Below are positions 28,300 through 37,711 of a stretch of 64,000 nucleotides of DNA, one piece after another. The position numbers and the translations under genes were made by a program. The stretch comes from Dechloromonas hortensis (GTDB lineage Bacteria > Pseudomonadota > Gammaproteobacteria > Burkholderiales > Rhodocyclaceae). The stretch spans positions 599,405 through 663,404 of the forward strand of contig NZ_SSSQ01000001.1 in assembly GCF_009469765.1 (NCBI RefSeq). The letters run 5' to 3'. Position 1 is the first letter of the stretch. The number at the start of each line of letters is the position of its first letter. The notes under the pieces are model-generated. The model was not told the origin of the DNA, did no database searches, and saw only the letters and a program-made list of their open reading frames with translations.

Positions 28300-29639
28300 A
28301 CGGCGTGCCGCTGCTCGGGCACGCCAGCCTCGACGACATCTTCGCCTGGCGTGCCGCTGGCCCGGTCCACGTCCGCGACTTCATCGCCGAAGCCGAAGCG
28401 CTGGCCGCCTTGCTGCCGGCCGGCGGCCATCAACTGAATGTCTGCCACGACCGCTACCGCTTCACGCTCGGTTTCGCAGCCGGCCTGCTGCGCGGCAAGA
28501 CCAGCCTGCAACCGGCCTCGCAGTCGGCCGAAACGCTGCGCCAGATCGAGGCCGCCTGCCCGGACGTCTATTGCCTGAGCGACGGCGAATTCGACAGCCT
28601 CGACCTGCCGCGCCTCGATTTTCCGGTGCTGCCGGCGGTCGACGCCGCCCAAGTGGCAAAAATCCCGGCCATCCCCGGCGAGCTGATCGCCGCCCGGCTG
28701 TTCACTTCCGGCTCGACCGGCAGTCCGGTCGCCCACGACAAGACCTGGGGCAAGCTGGTGCTGAACGGCCGTGCCGAAGCCGAACGCCTCGGCCTGTTGC
28801 AGCAGCCGCACAGTATCGTCGGCACCGTGCCGGCCCAGCACAGCTACGGTTTCGAATCGACGGTGCTGCTCGCGCTGCACGGCAACTCGCCGTTCTGGTC
28901 CGGCAAGCCTTTCTACCCGCAGGACATCGTCGCCGCCTTGTCGGCCGTGCCAGCGCCGCGCCTGCTGGTGACGACGCCCTTCCACCTGTCGGCGCTGCTC
29001 GCCGCCGGCCTCGAGCTCCCCGCTGTCGACCTGCTGCTCTCGGCGACCGCGCCGCTCTCGGCGCAACTGGCGCGCGACGCCGAAGCCGCCTGCCGGGCGC
29101 CGCTTCTCGAAGTCTACGGCTCGACCGAAAGCGGCCAGTTGGCCAGCCGACGGACCACGGCCGACCTCGCCTGGGACCTGCTGCCCGGCGTCGCACTCGA
29201 ACAGCAGGACGAGACGACCTTCGCCGTCGGCGGCCACGTCGAGGGCCGCGTGCCGCTCTCCGACCTGATCGAGATCCGCGCCGACGGCCGCTTCCTGTTG
29301 CACGGCCGGCATGCCGACCTGATCAACATCGCCGGCAAGCGCACCTCGCTGGCCTACCTGAACCACCAGATCACCGCCATCGCCGGCGTCGTCGATGCCG
29401 CCTTCTTCCTGCCCGACGAGGAGAGTGTGGACGGCATCACCCGTCTCTGCGCTTTCGTCGTCGCCCCCGGCCTGAGCAGCCGACAGATCGTCGGCGAACT
29501 GCGCCAGCGCATCGACCCGATCTTCCTGCCCCGGCCGCTGGTGCTGCTCGACGAACTGCCGCGCAACAGCACCGGCAAGCTGCCGCGCAATCATTTGCAG
29601 GCGCTGTACGCCGAGAAGGTGACGCATGTCGACCGCTGA
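28296..29639 (+). CDS. AMP-dependent aryl/acyl-ACP ligase (ApeH-like)
   Basis: This 447-aa ANL-superfamily enzyme activates the aromatic starter acid with ATP and loads it on an ACP. The phosphate-binding loop is LFTSGSTGSPVAHDK, followed by VYGSTESG and the C-terminal LPRNSTGKLPRNHL with the catalytic Lys. The length is somewhat short, as in ApeH. The hydroxybenzoate starter is probably supplied by the chorismatase at 48292-49320. Confidence 0.88.
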   Translation: MNGVPLLGHASLDDIFAWRAAGPVHVRDFIAEAEALAALLPAGGHQLNVCHDRYRFTLGFAAGLLRGKTSLQPASQSAETLRQIEAACPDVYCLSDGEFDSLDLPRLDFPVLPAVDAAQVAKIPAIPGELIAARLFTSGSTGSPVAHDKTWGKLVLNGRAEAERLGLLQQPHSIVGTVPAQHSYGFESTVLLALHGNSPFWSGKPFYPQDIVAALSAVPAPRLLVTTPFHLSALLAAGLELPAVDLLLSATAPLSAQLARDAEAACRAPLLEVYGSTESGQLASRRTTADLAWDLLPGVALEQQDETTFAVGGHVEGRVPLSDLIEIRADGRFLLHGRHADLINIAGKRTSLAYLNHQITAIAGVVDAAFFLPDEESVDGITRLCAFVVAPGLSSRQIVGELRQRIDPIFLPRPLVLLDELPRNSTGKLPRNHLQALYAEKVTHVDR

Positions 29640-29931
29640 ATATCGCTGGACCGTGCCGGTCGACCATCCGGCTTTCGCCGGTCATTTCCCCGGCCAGCCG
29701 ATCGTGCCCGGCGTCGTGCTGCTCGACCAGGCCATCCTGTTCGCCGAACAATGGCTGGGCCAGTCGGCCATCGCCTGGCAGATCGGCAATGCCAAATTCC
29801 TCAGTCCGGTCGGCCCTGGCGAAACGCTGCTTTTCGCGCTGCAGCGCAAGGCGAGCGGCGGCATTGGCTTCACCGTGCAAGCCGCCGAGCGCGCCGTCGC
29901 CTCCGGCAGCCTGACGCCGCCCGCCGCATGA
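29626..29931 (+). CDS. hotdog-fold dehydratase/thioesterase-like protein (ApeI-like)
   Basis: This 101-aa single hotdog domain has the active-site helix region HPAFAGHFPGQPIVPGVVLLDQ, as in FabZ/ApeI-type 3-hydroxyacyl-ACP dehydratases. It overlaps the ligase end by 14 bases and the next start by four. In aryl-polyene synthesis it would remove water after ketoreduction to create the conjugated double bond. ApeI-like proteins pair with an ApeP-like partner, present here at 39723. Confidence 0.85.
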   Translation: MSTAEYRWTVPVDHPAFAGHFPGQPIVPGVVLLDQAILFAEQWLGQSAIAWQIGNAKFLSPVGPGETLLFALQRKASGGIGFTVQAAERAVASGSLTPPAA

Positions 29932-30839
29932 ACCGGGAAAAGCCGGCCGGCGCCGACTGGATGCGCCAGCAGGAACGCAGCAACCTCGCTATTCTCAAAT
30001 TGATGGTGTGGATTTCGCTGACCCTCGGCCGCCGCATCGGCCGCATCGTGCTCTACGGCATCGCCGCTTACTACGTGCTGTTCGCCGCCAAGGCGCGGCG
30101 GGCCAGCCGCGCCTATCTGCAGCGCGCCCTTGACCGCTGGGCCGAGTGGGGCGACGGTTTCCGCCACGTTTTCAGCTTCGCCAGCACCATCCACGACCGC
30201 ATCTACCTGCTCAACGACCGCTTCGACCTGTTCGACATCGAGGTGATCGGCGCCGAGGCGCTGCATGCCGCACTGGCGCGCCAACCCGGCGCGCTGCTCA
30301 TCGGCGCCCACCTCGGCAGCTTCGAAGTACTGCGTGCCGTCGGCCGGGGCAGGGCGGGGCTCAAGGTGGCGATGCTGATGTACGAGGAAAACGCCCGCAA
30401 GATCAATCGCACACTGGAAGCGATCAACCCGGCGGCGACCGAGGACATCATCCCGCTCGGCCGCCTCGAATCGATGCTCGAAGCGCGCGACAAACTGGAG
30501 CAGGGCTACCTCGTCGGCATGCTGGCCGACCGCAGCCTGGGCGACGATGCCACGGTGGACTGCGAATTTCTCGGCAAAATGGCGCCGTTCCCTGTCGGCC
30601 CGTGGCGGATGGCGGCGATGCTGCGCCGGCCGGTCTTCTTCATGACCGGCCTCTACCTCGGCGGCAACCGCTACCAAATCCATTTCGAGCCGCTCGCCGA
30701 TTTCTCCGAAACGCCGCGCGCCGAACGCGAAGCCGCGATGCTGGCCGCGCAGCGCCGCTACGCCGAACGCCTGACGCATTTTTGCCGTCTCGCCCCCTAC
30801 AACTGGTTCAATTTCTTCGATTTCTGGCAGAAAAAATGA
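29928..30839 (+). CDS. lysophospholipid/lipid A-type acyltransferase (ApeD-like)
   Basis: This 303-aa protein of the LpxL/HtrB fold has an N-terminal membrane anchor, the HxxxxxE-type catalytic region (LLIGAHLGSFEVL) and a VGMLADRSLG segment. Aryl-polyene clusters encode such an enzyme, thought to transfer an acyl or polyene chain to a lipid anchor. It overlaps both neighbours and is preceded by the hotdog enzyme. Confidence 0.85.
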   Translation: MNREKPAGADWMRQQERSNLAILKLMVWISLTLGRRIGRIVLYGIAAYYVLFAAKARRASRAYLQRALDRWAEWGDGFRHVFSFASTIHDRIYLLNDRFDLFDIEVIGAEALHAALARQPGALLIGAHLGSFEVLRAVGRGRAGLKVAMLMYEENARKINRTLEAINPAATEDIIPLGRLESMLEARDKLEQGYLVGMLADRSLGDDATVDCEFLGKMAPFPVGPWRMAAMLRRPVFFMTGLYLGGNRYQIHFEPLADFSETPRAEREAAMLAAQRRYAERLTHFCRLAPYNWFNFFDFWQKK

Positions 30840-31405
30840 GCAAACGACTTTTCTCCTGCCTGCTGCTGACCAGCCTCGCGCTGCCGGCCTGGGCCGCCTT
30901 CGACGTTGGTCAGCTGATGGCCGACCTGGCCCGCCACAAGGGCGGCAAGGCCAAATTCGTCGAGAAGAAATACATCTCGCTGCTCGACAAGCCGGTCGTG
31001 TCGACCGGTGAAATGACCTACACCGCCCCCGACAAACTGGAAAAACGGACCCTGACGCCGAAGCCCGAGATCCTGATTCTCGACAAGGACCTGCTCAGCA
31101 TCGAGCGCGACAAGCAGAAGCTGACCATCAACCTCGGCAACCAGCCGGAGGCCCTGGCTTTCGTCGACAGCATCCGCGGCACACTGAGTGGCAACCGGGC
31201 GGCGCTGGAAAAGAACTACCTGCTGCACCTGAGCGGAACCCAGGACAAGTGGGTGCTCACCCTGCTGCCAAGCGACCAGAAAATCGCCACACTGCTCCAG
31301 CGCATCACGGTCAGCGGCAGCAAGAACCAGATCCGCAGCATCGAATACCTGCAGGCCGATGGCGACCGCTCGATCCTGAGCATCGAACCGATCGAAACCA
31401 AATGA
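30836..31405 (+). CDS. LolA-like outer-membrane lipoprotein carrier (ApeL-like)
   Basis: This 189-aa secreted protein has a signal peptide (MSKRLFSCLLLTSLALPAWA) and a LolA-type beta fold (GEMTYTAPDKLEKRTL and the later VSGSKNQIRSIEYLQADG). In aryl-polyene clusters a LolA homologue is thought to carry the product from the inner-membrane exporter to the outer membrane. It sits directly before the exporter gene. Confidence 0.85.
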   Translation: MSKRLFSCLLLTSLALPAWAAFDVGQLMADLARHKGGKAKFVEKKYISLLDKPVVSTGEMTYTAPDKLEKRTLTPKPEILILDKDLLSIERDKQKLTINLGNQPEALAFVDSIRGTLSGNRAALEKNYLLHLSGTQDKWVLTLLPSDQKIATLLQRITVSGSKNQIRSIEYLQADGDRSILSIEPIETK

Positions 31406-33738
31406 CGCGCAGCGCCGGCCGGACCTTCCTGCTCTGGCTGCTGGCCATGCTGGCCGGGGTGGCGATCGTCTGGCAGGCGCGGTTCTCGGCCGACATGTCC
31501 TTCTTCCTGCCGGCCCACCCGACGGCCGAGCAGAAGGTGCTGGTCGACCAATTGAAGGAGGGCGCCGTCTCGCGCCTGCTGATGCTCGCCATCGAAGGTG
31601 GCGAAGCCGGCCAGCGCGCCGCGCTGTCGCGCGAGTTGCGCGGTCGACTGCTGAAAACGGACAATTTTGTCGTCGTCCAGAACGGCGAGGCCGACGGCCT
31701 GCAGGCCGACCGCGACTTCCTGTTCAAGCACCGCTACCTGCTCAGTCCGGCGGTGACGGCGGAGCGCTTCAGCGTCGCCGGCCTGCACGACGCCATCGCC
31801 AACAGCATCGACCTGCTCGCCTCGCCGGCCGGCATGATGCTGAAGCCGATGCTTGCCCGCGACCCGACCGGCGAACTCTACGCCATCGTCAGCCAGCTCA
31901 ATGCCGGCGCCCAGCCCAACAGCCGCGACGGCGTCTGGGCCTCGCGCGACGGCGAACGCGCCATGCTGCTGGTGCAGACCCGCGCCCTCGGTTCCGATAC
32001 CGATGGCCAGGAAGCGAGCATCGAGCTGATTCACCGGGAGTTCGCCGCAGCCGCCGCTGCGGCCGGCCTTACCGATGTACGGCTGCAACTGTCCGGCCCC
32101 GGCCTGTTCGCCGTCAAGGCGAGGGCGACGATCAAGGACGAGGTCGGCCGGTTGTCGCTGATCAGCACGCTGGCCATCGTCGGCGTGCTGTTCTTCGTCT
32201 ATCGCTCGTTGCGCCTGCTCAGCCTCGGCCTGGTCCCGGTGCTGAGCGGCGCACTGGCCGCCGTCGTCGTCGTCAGCCTGGTTTACGGAACGGTCTTCGG
32301 CATTACCGTCGGCTTCGGCTCGGCGCTGATCGGCGAGGCGGTCGATTACTCGATCTACTATTTCGTCCAGTCCGGCCGGGTTGGGCTCGATGCCTGGCGC
32401 CAGCGCTTCTGGCCGACCATCCGGCTCGGCGTGCAGACCTCGGTCGCCGGCTTCGGCGCCTTGCTTTTCTCCGGCTTTCCCGGCCTTGCCCAGCTCGGCC
32501 TCTATTCGCTATCCGGCGTGCTGACCGCGGCACTGGTCACCCGTTTCGTACTGCCCAAACTGGCCGGCAACACGCCGCTGCGCCGCGACCTGGCGCCGCT
32601 CGGCATGACCCTGAACCGGCACCTGCAGTCCCTGGCCGGCTGGCGCTGGCCGGTCCTGCTGCTCGCCGCACTCGCCGTCGGCCAGTTGTACCTGCATCGC
32701 CACAGCCTGTGGCACCCCGAACTGTCGGCCCTGAGTACGGTCAGCGCCGAGGACGGCGCCCGCGACATGGCAATCCGCGCCGACATCGCCGCCCCCGATT
32801 CCCGCTATATGGTGGTGATCGGCGCGGCCGAGCGCGAAGCCGCGCTGCAGGCGGCCGAGCGGGCAGGGGAGAAGCTCGACCGGTTGATTGCCGACGGCGT
32901 CATTGGCGGCTACGACAGCCCGGCACGCTTCCTGCCCAGCCTGGCCACCCAGCAGGCACGGCGCGCCAGCCTGCCGCCGGCCGACCTTCTGCAGTCGCGG
33001 CTGCAAGCCGCCCAGCAGGATTCGCCGCTCGCCGCCGGCAAGCTCGGCGGCTTCATCGCCGATGTCGCCGCCGCCCGCAACCAGGGCGAGGTCACCCGTC
33101 AGTCGCTCGACGGCAGCAGCCTGGCGCTGCTCGTCGATTCGCTGCTGCTCCACCACGCCGACGGCTGGAGCGTGCTGCTGCCGCTGCATCCGCCGAGCGG
33201 CGAGGATGCCCCGGAGATCGCCGCGACTACCGTGCGCCAGGCACTGGCCGGCAGCGACGCGCTGTTCATCGACATGAAGGGCGAATTCAACAAGCTCTAC
33301 AACGACTACCTGCACGAAGCGATGCTGCTCTCGCTGGCCGGCCTGCTCGCCATCGTCGCACTGCTCACCATCACGCTGCGCTCGGCCCGCCGCCTGGCCA
33401 CCGTGCTGCTGCCGCTGGTCCTCGCCGTGCTGATCGTCATCGCCGGCCTCAACCTGCTCGGCGAACGCCTGCACCTGCTGCATCTGGTCGGCATGCTGCT
33501 GATCGTCGCCGTCGGCTCCAATTACGCGCTGTTCTTCGACGGGGCCGAAAGGCAGCAGCTCGATCCGGAAACCCTGGCCTCGATGGCCATCGCCAACCTG
33601 ACCACCGCCATCGGCTTCGGCACCCTCGGCCTGTCACAGGTGCCGGTGCTGCACGCGGTCGGCGTCACGGTCGGGCCGGGTGCCGTCCTGGCGCTGCTGC
33701 TGGCAGCCATTTTCGTTCCACGTGAAACGCGCCGATGA
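31402..33738 (+). CDS. MMPL/RND-family exporter (ApeM-like)
   Basis: This 778-aa membrane protein has two repeats, each a periplasmic domain plus a bundle of transmembrane helices, as in MMPL and RND lipid exporters. The segment SALIGEAVDYSIYYFVQ in the first half and NYALFFDGAERQQ in the second occupy equivalent proton-relay helices. It probably exports the lipid-linked polyene. A parS site is embedded in its last codons (V-P-R-E-T), and the stop overlaps the next start. Confidence 0.88.
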   Translation: MTRSAGRTFLLWLLAMLAGVAIVWQARFSADMSFFLPAHPTAEQKVLVDQLKEGAVSRLLMLAIEGGEAGQRAALSRELRGRLLKTDNFVVVQNGEADGLQADRDFLFKHRYLLSPAVTAERFSVAGLHDAIANSIDLLASPAGMMLKPMLARDPTGELYAIVSQLNAGAQPNSRDGVWASRDGERAMLLVQTRALGSDTDGQEASIELIHREFAAAAAAAGLTDVRLQLSGPGLFAVKARATIKDEVGRLSLISTLAIVGVLFFVYRSLRLLSLGLVPVLSGALAAVVVVSLVYGTVFGITVGFGSALIGEAVDYSIYYFVQSGRVGLDAWRQRFWPTIRLGVQTSVAGFGALLFSGFPGLAQLGLYSLSGVLTAALVTRFVLPKLAGNTPLRRDLAPLGMTLNRHLQSLAGWRWPVLLLAALAVGQLYLHRHSLWHPELSALSTVSAEDGARDMAIRADIAAPDSRYMVVIGAAEREAALQAAERAGEKLDRLIADGVIGGYDSPARFLPSLATQQARRASLPPADLLQSRLQAAQQDSPLAAGKLGGFIADVAAARNQGEVTRQSLDGSSLALLVDSLLLHHADGWSVLLPLHPPSGEDAPEIAATTVRQALAGSDALFIDMKGEFNKLYNDYLHEAMLLSLAGLLAIVALLTITLRSARRLATVLLPLVLAVLIVIAGLNLLGERLHLLHLVGMLLIVAVGSNYALFFDGAERQQLDPETLASMAIANLTTAIGFGTLGLSQVPVLHAVGVTVGPGAVLALLLAAIFVPRETRR
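33715..33728. other. parS centromere-like site (copy 2)
   Basis: GTTCCACGTGAAAC is identical in its 14-base core to the copy at 17571 and lies inside the 3' end of the MMPL exporter gene. It is about 20 kb from the first origin-like module. Being in coding sequence, it must also satisfy the codons for V-P-R-E-T. Confidence 0.75.
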
Positions 33739-34379
33739 AACCGGCGCTGCGTACCCTCGGCCAGAGCAGCGGCGCCCCGACGCTGATCGTGCTGCTGCCC
33801 GGCGCCTACATGACGCCGGAGGACTATGAAAAAGCCGGTTTTTTCAGCGCCGTCGCCAAACGCAAGCTGACTGTCGACATCCTTGCGGTCGACCTCGATT
33901 TGAGCCGCATTTCCGAGGGCAGCGCCTTGCCAGCCCTGCAGTCCGAAATCCTCGAACCGGCCCGCCGGCGCTACGCCAAGCTCTGGCTCGGCGGCATCTC
34001 GCTCGGCGGCCTGCTGACGCTGTGCCACAACGCCGACACCCCGGGCTACGTCGATGGCCTGTGTCTGCTCGCCCCCTATCCGGGCAGCCGGCTGACCACC
34101 AACGCCATCGCCCGCGCCGGCGGCCTCGACGCCTGGCAGGCGACGGCCGAACAACTGACCGATCCCGAGTTCCGTATGTGGCGCTGGCTGCAGCAGCCAC
34201 CGGGCGGGCTGCCGGTCTTCGTCGGCTACGGCAGTGAGGATCGCTTCGCCGGCGGCATGCGGCAGATCGCCGAGCGCTTCCCTGCAGCCGACCGCCACGC
34301 CGTCCCGGGCGGCCATGACTGGCCGGTCTGGCAGCAATTGTGGGAACATTTTCTCGACCGTGGCTATCTCTCCGCCTGA
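33735..34379 (+). CDS. alpha/beta hydrolase-like protein
   Basis: This 214-aa protein has the nucleophile elbow LGGISLGGLL, an early LLPGAYM strand-loop, a late Asp (GSEDRFA) and a C-terminal His (VPGGHDWPVW). The hydrolase triad thus appears complete. The substrate is unknown. It starts inside the exporter stop (ATGA), within the polyene operon, so it may release or process the product. Confidence 0.75.
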   Translation: MKPALRTLGQSSGAPTLIVLLPGAYMTPEDYEKAGFFSAVAKRKLTVDILAVDLDLSRISEGSALPALQSEILEPARRRYAKLWLGGISLGGLLTLCHNADTPGYVDGLCLLAPYPGSRLTTNAIARAGGLDAWQATAEQLTDPEFRMWRWLQQPPGGLPVFVGYGSEDRFAGGMRQIAERFPAADRHAVPGGHDWPVWQQLWEHFLDRGYLSA

Positions 34380-34381
34380 CC

Positions 34382-35182
34382 ATGCCGCAACCCTGGAAAC
34401 CCACTCCCGCCCTGCAATTGACTCTCGCCACCCACGCCGCGGCCGGCCTCGGCCTGCTCGCCGCACCGGCCGACTGGCCGTTGGCGTTGGGCGCCATCGC
34501 GGTCAACCAGGCGATCATCACCGGCGCCGGCCTCTTGCCGCGGACGACGTTGCTCGGCCCCAACCTGAACCGGCTGCCCGCCGCCGCCATCGCCCGCCGG
34601 GAAATCGCGCTGACCATCGATGACGGCCCCGACCCGGACGTCACGCCGCGCGTCCTCGACCTGCTCGATGCGGCCGGCGCCAAGGCCAGCTTCTTCTGCA
34701 TCGGCCGCATCGCCCGCCAATACCCGGCGCTCTGCCGCGCGATCGTCGACCGCGGCCACCGCGTCGAAAACCATGGCGATTCGCATTCCTGGATGTTCGC
34801 CGCTTTCGGGCCGAGAAAGATGAAGGCCGATATCGCCGCCGCGCAGGCGACGCTGGCTGACATCACCGGCCAGGCGCCGCGCTTTTTCCGGCCGACCGCC
34901 GGCCTACGCAACCCGCTGCTCGCCCCGGTACTGGCCGAACTCGATCTCGCGCTCGCCTCCTGGACGCGCCGCCCCTACGACACCCGCTGCAGCCAGCCGT
35001 ACACCGTCTACCGGCGCCTGGCCAACGGCCTCGCCGCCGGCGACATCCTGCTGATGCACGATGGCAATGCCGCTCGCATTGCAGGCGGCGAGCCGGTTAT
35101 CCTTGCGGTCCTGCCCCGGCTGCTGCAGAGCATCGCCGAACACCGTCTAACTCCCGTCACGCTAAGCGCTGCCCTGACATGA
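34382..35182 (+). CDS. polysaccharide deacetylase (NodB-homology) family protein
   Basis: This 266-aa protein has one or two N-terminal hydrophobic segments followed by a NodB domain: LTIDDGPDPD (metal Asp), ENHGDSHSW (the H-x3-H-like pair) and FFRPTAGLRNP. The final LMHDGN motif is also present. It would deacetylate an N- or O-acetyl group, possibly on a glycosylated product. It is an unusual member of a polyene operon. Confidence 0.85.
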   Translation: MPQPWKPTPALQLTLATHAAAGLGLLAAPADWPLALGAIAVNQAIITGAGLLPRTTLLGPNLNRLPAAAIARREIALTIDDGPDPDVTPRVLDLLDAAGAKASFFCIGRIARQYPALCRAIVDRGHRVENHGDSHSWMFAAFGPRKMKADIAAAQATLADITGQAPRFFRPTAGLRNPLLAPVLAELDLALASWTRRPYDTRCSQPYTVYRRLANGLAAGDILLMHDGNAARIAGGEPVILAVLPRLLQSIAEHRLTPVTLSAALT

Positions 35183-35901
35183 CCTCCCGTTTCCTGCCCA
35201 CCCTGCTCGACGAAGCCAGCCGCCCCTTCCGCAACGGCGGCCATTTCGCCTACCACTACGCACGCGGCAAGCTGTCCTCCGACTGCATCTTCCGCGAACT
35301 GCTGAAGCGCGGCATCTTCCCGGCCGAAGGCCGTTTTCTCGACCTCGGCTGCGGCCAGGGCAGCCTCTTCGGCTGGCTGCTCGCCGCCCGCCGCCTGCAC
35401 GACGACGGCCACTGGCCGAACGACTGGGCGCCACCGCCGAAGCCGCTCGAACTGCGCGGCTACGAATTGATGCAGAAGGATGTCGACCGCGCCGCCCGCG
35501 CCTTCGGCAATGATCACCCAGTCGTCAGCATCCGCCAGGGCGACATGTGCAAGGTCGATTTCGGCCAGACCGATGTCGTCACCATCCTCGACGCGCTGCA
35601 TTACATCGATTTCGCCCACCAGAAGGACGTCATCAAGCGCATCCGCGCCGCGCTGCCGGCCGGCGGCCTGTTCCTGACCCGGGTCGGCGATGCCGGCGGC
35701 GGCCTGCGCTACCACATCTGCAACTGGGTCGATCACGCGGTCACCTTCAGCCGCGGCCATCGCCTGCCCAAACTCTATTGCCGCAAGGTGGCGGAATGGT
35801 GCGAGTTGCTGCGCAGCGTCGGCTTCCAGGTTGAAACGATGCCGATGAGCGCCGGCAAGCCATTTGCCAATATCATGTTGATTTGCCGGGTGCCTTCATG
35901 A
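35179..35901 (+). CDS. class I SAM-dependent methyltransferase
   Basis: This 240-aa enzyme has SAM motif I FLDLGCGQGSLFGWLL, then the acidic VVTILDALHYIDF motif and a post-motif RVGDAGGGLRYH. A methyltransferase (ApeB) also occurs in E. coli-type aryl-polyene clusters, where it methylates the aryl head group. The same role is plausible here. It overlaps its neighbours by four bases on each side. Confidence 0.83.
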   Translation: MTSRFLPTLLDEASRPFRNGGHFAYHYARGKLSSDCIFRELLKRGIFPAEGRFLDLGCGQGSLFGWLLAARRLHDDGHWPNDWAPPPKPLELRGYELMQKDVDRAARAFGNDHPVVSIRQGDMCKVDFGQTDVVTILDALHYIDFAHQKDVIKRIRAALPAGGLFLTRVGDAGGGLRYHICNWVDHAVTFSRGHRLPKLYCRKVAEWCELLRSVGFQVETMPMSAGKPFANIMLICRVPS

Positions 35902-36458
35902 CTTCCGACCTCTCCGACCTGACCCTGTTCATCATCGGCACAGTGACCCTCGTCTGGCTGTCGCGCAAATCGCTGCGTCGTCCCGGCCGCCACGGCTTCT
36001 ACCGCTTCTTCGCCTGGGAAATGATCCTCGGCCTCGTCCTGCTCAATCGCGGGCCCTGGGGCGAAAATCCGGCATCGCTCCACCAGAGCGTTTCCTGGAT
36101 GCTGATGCTGCTCAGCATCCTGCTCGTCGTCCTCGGCCACAACGCGCTGCGCCGGCAAGGCGCGGCCAGCGAGGCGCGCGACGACGACGCGCTGTACGCC
36201 TTCGAAAAGACCACGGCGCTGGTCACCGGCGGCATCTTCCAGTACATCCGCCACCCGATGTACACCTCGCTGCTGGCGCTGGCCTGGGGCGCCTATTTCC
36301 AGGCCCCGTCATGGCCGGGCACGGCGCTCGCGGCGCTCGCCTCGCTGCTCCTGCTCCTCACCGCCAAGGCCGACGAGAACGAATGCCTGGCCTATTTCGG
36401 CCAGCCCTACGCCGACTACATGCAGCGCACGCGCCGCTTCATTCCCTATCTGTTCTAA
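35898..36458 (+). CDS. isoprenylcysteine/phospholipid methyltransferase-like membrane protein
   Basis: This 186-aa protein has about four hydrophobic segments and the ICMT/PEMT motif GIFQYIRHPMYTS plus a C-terminal E-x2-L-x2-FGQPYADYMQRTRRFIP. These membrane methyltransferases act on lipids or lipidated groups. In this operon it could methylate the polyene or its lipid carrier; that is inference. The ATG at 35898 overlaps the previous stop. Confidence 0.82.
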   Translation: MTSDLSDLTLFIIGTVTLVWLSRKSLRRPGRHGFYRFFAWEMILGLVLLNRGPWGENPASLHQSVSWMLMLLSILLVVLGHNALRRQGAASEARDDDALYAFEKTTALVTGGIFQYIRHPMYTSLLALAWGAYFQAPSWPGTALAALASLLLLLTAKADENECLAYFGQPYADYMQRTRRFIPYLF

Positions 36459-36459
36459 G

Positions 36460-37683
36460 TTGGTGCCGCGCTTGATCAGGCTGTCGCCACTGCTGCTGGG
36501 CGCCGTTCTACTCGCCGGTTGTGCCACCGGCGGGCGCGATAACGGCAGCGGGGCCGGCATACCGGCCAGCAACCTGCCGCCCGACCTGGCGCAGCCGATT
36601 CCCGGCGCCCCCCCGGTCAAGCCCGAAGGCAGCGTCGCCAAGCCGCCGCCGCCGAGCGAGCGCGAGATCCGCGCGATGATCGGCCGGCTGCTGCCGGCCG
36701 GCGTCAAGGAGCGCAGCACCTGGGCCGGCGACCTGCACACCGCCTATGCCAGCCTCGGCCTGCCGCATGCACCGCAACTCTATTGCGCGACGATCGCCGT
36801 CATCGAACAGGAATCGACTTTCCAGGCCGACCCGGTGGTGCCCGGCCTGCCCGACATCGTCTGGCGCGAACTGGAACAGCGCGGCAAGAAATACGGCATC
36901 CCCAAACTGCTGATTTCCGCCGCCATGCTGAAAGGCTCGCCCGACGGCCGCAGCTACAGCCAGCGCATCGACACGCTGAAAACCGAGAAGCAGCTGAACA
37001 GCCTGTTCGAGGACATGATCGCCGAGCTGCCGGCCGGCAAGACGCTGTTCGCCGGCTACAACCCGGTGCGCACCGGCGGCCCGATGCAGGTCAGCATCGC
37101 GTTCGCCGAGGAATTCGCCCGCGAAAAAGCCTATCCCTACCCGGTCCACCGCAGCATTCGCGACGAAGTGTTCACCCGGCGCGGCGGCCTCTACTTCGGC
37201 AGCGCCATCCTGCTCGACTACCCGGCGCCCTACGACGACGTCGTCTATCGCTTCGCCGATTTCAATGCCGGCCGCTACAGCAGCCGCAATGCCGCCTTCC
37301 AGGCCGCCCTCGGCCGGGCCAGCGGCAAGGCGATGGTGCTTGATGGCGACCTGCTGCGCTATGTCGGCGGCAAGCCGGTCGAGCAGCCGAGCAGTGTCGA
37401 AAGCGCCCTGCAGCAACTGGCCGGCAAGCTGCGCCTGAGCCAGCGCGAACTGCGCCGCGATCTGCTCCTCGAAAAAACCGCTGCCTTCGGCCAGAGCCCG
37501 ACCTTCAACCGCCTCTTCGCGCTGGCCGAGCAGCAGGCCGGCCGCCCGTTGCCACGCCAGGCGATGCCGCAGATCGATCTGAAAAGCCCGAAAATCCAGC
37601 GCAAGCTGACTACCGAATGGTTCGCCCGCCGCGTCGAAGGCCGCTACCGGACCTGCCTGACGCGGGCCGAAGGCAGCAGCTAG
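36460..37683 (+). CDS. DUF1615 lipoprotein
   Basis: This protein of about 407 aa has a lipoprotein signal ending in LLAGC, followed by a low-complexity Pro/Gly linker and a large DUF1615 domain (CATIAVIEQESTFQADP, MLKGSPDGRSYSQR, TGGPMQVSIAFAEEFAR, FADFNAGRYSSRNAAFQ). The function of this domain is unknown. The start is uncertain: TTG at 36460, GTG at 36463 or TTG at 36472. It follows the membrane methyltransferase by one base and precedes the second ketosynthase. Confidence 0.85.
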   Translation: MVPRLIRLSPLLLGAVLLAGCATGGRDNGSGAGIPASNLPPDLAQPIPGAPPVKPEGSVAKPPPPSEREIRAMIGRLLPAGVKERSTWAGDLHTAYASLGLPHAPQLYCATIAVIEQESTFQADPVVPGLPDIVWRELEQRGKKYGIPKLLISAAMLKGSPDGRSYSQRIDTLKTEKQLNSLFEDMIAELPAGKTLFAGYNPVRTGGPMQVSIAFAEEFAREKAYPYPVHRSIRDEVFTRRGGLYFGSAILLDYPAPYDDVVYRFADFNAGRYSSRNAAFQAALGRASGKAMVLDGDLLRYVGGKPVEQPSSVESALQQLAGKLRLSQRELRRDLLLEKTAAFGQSPTFNRLFALAEQQAGRPLPRQAMPQIDLKSPKIQRKLTTEWFARRVEGRYRTCLTRAEGSS

Positions 37684-37711
37684 CGGCACCTCCGGTTAGA
37701 ATGACGGGCTG

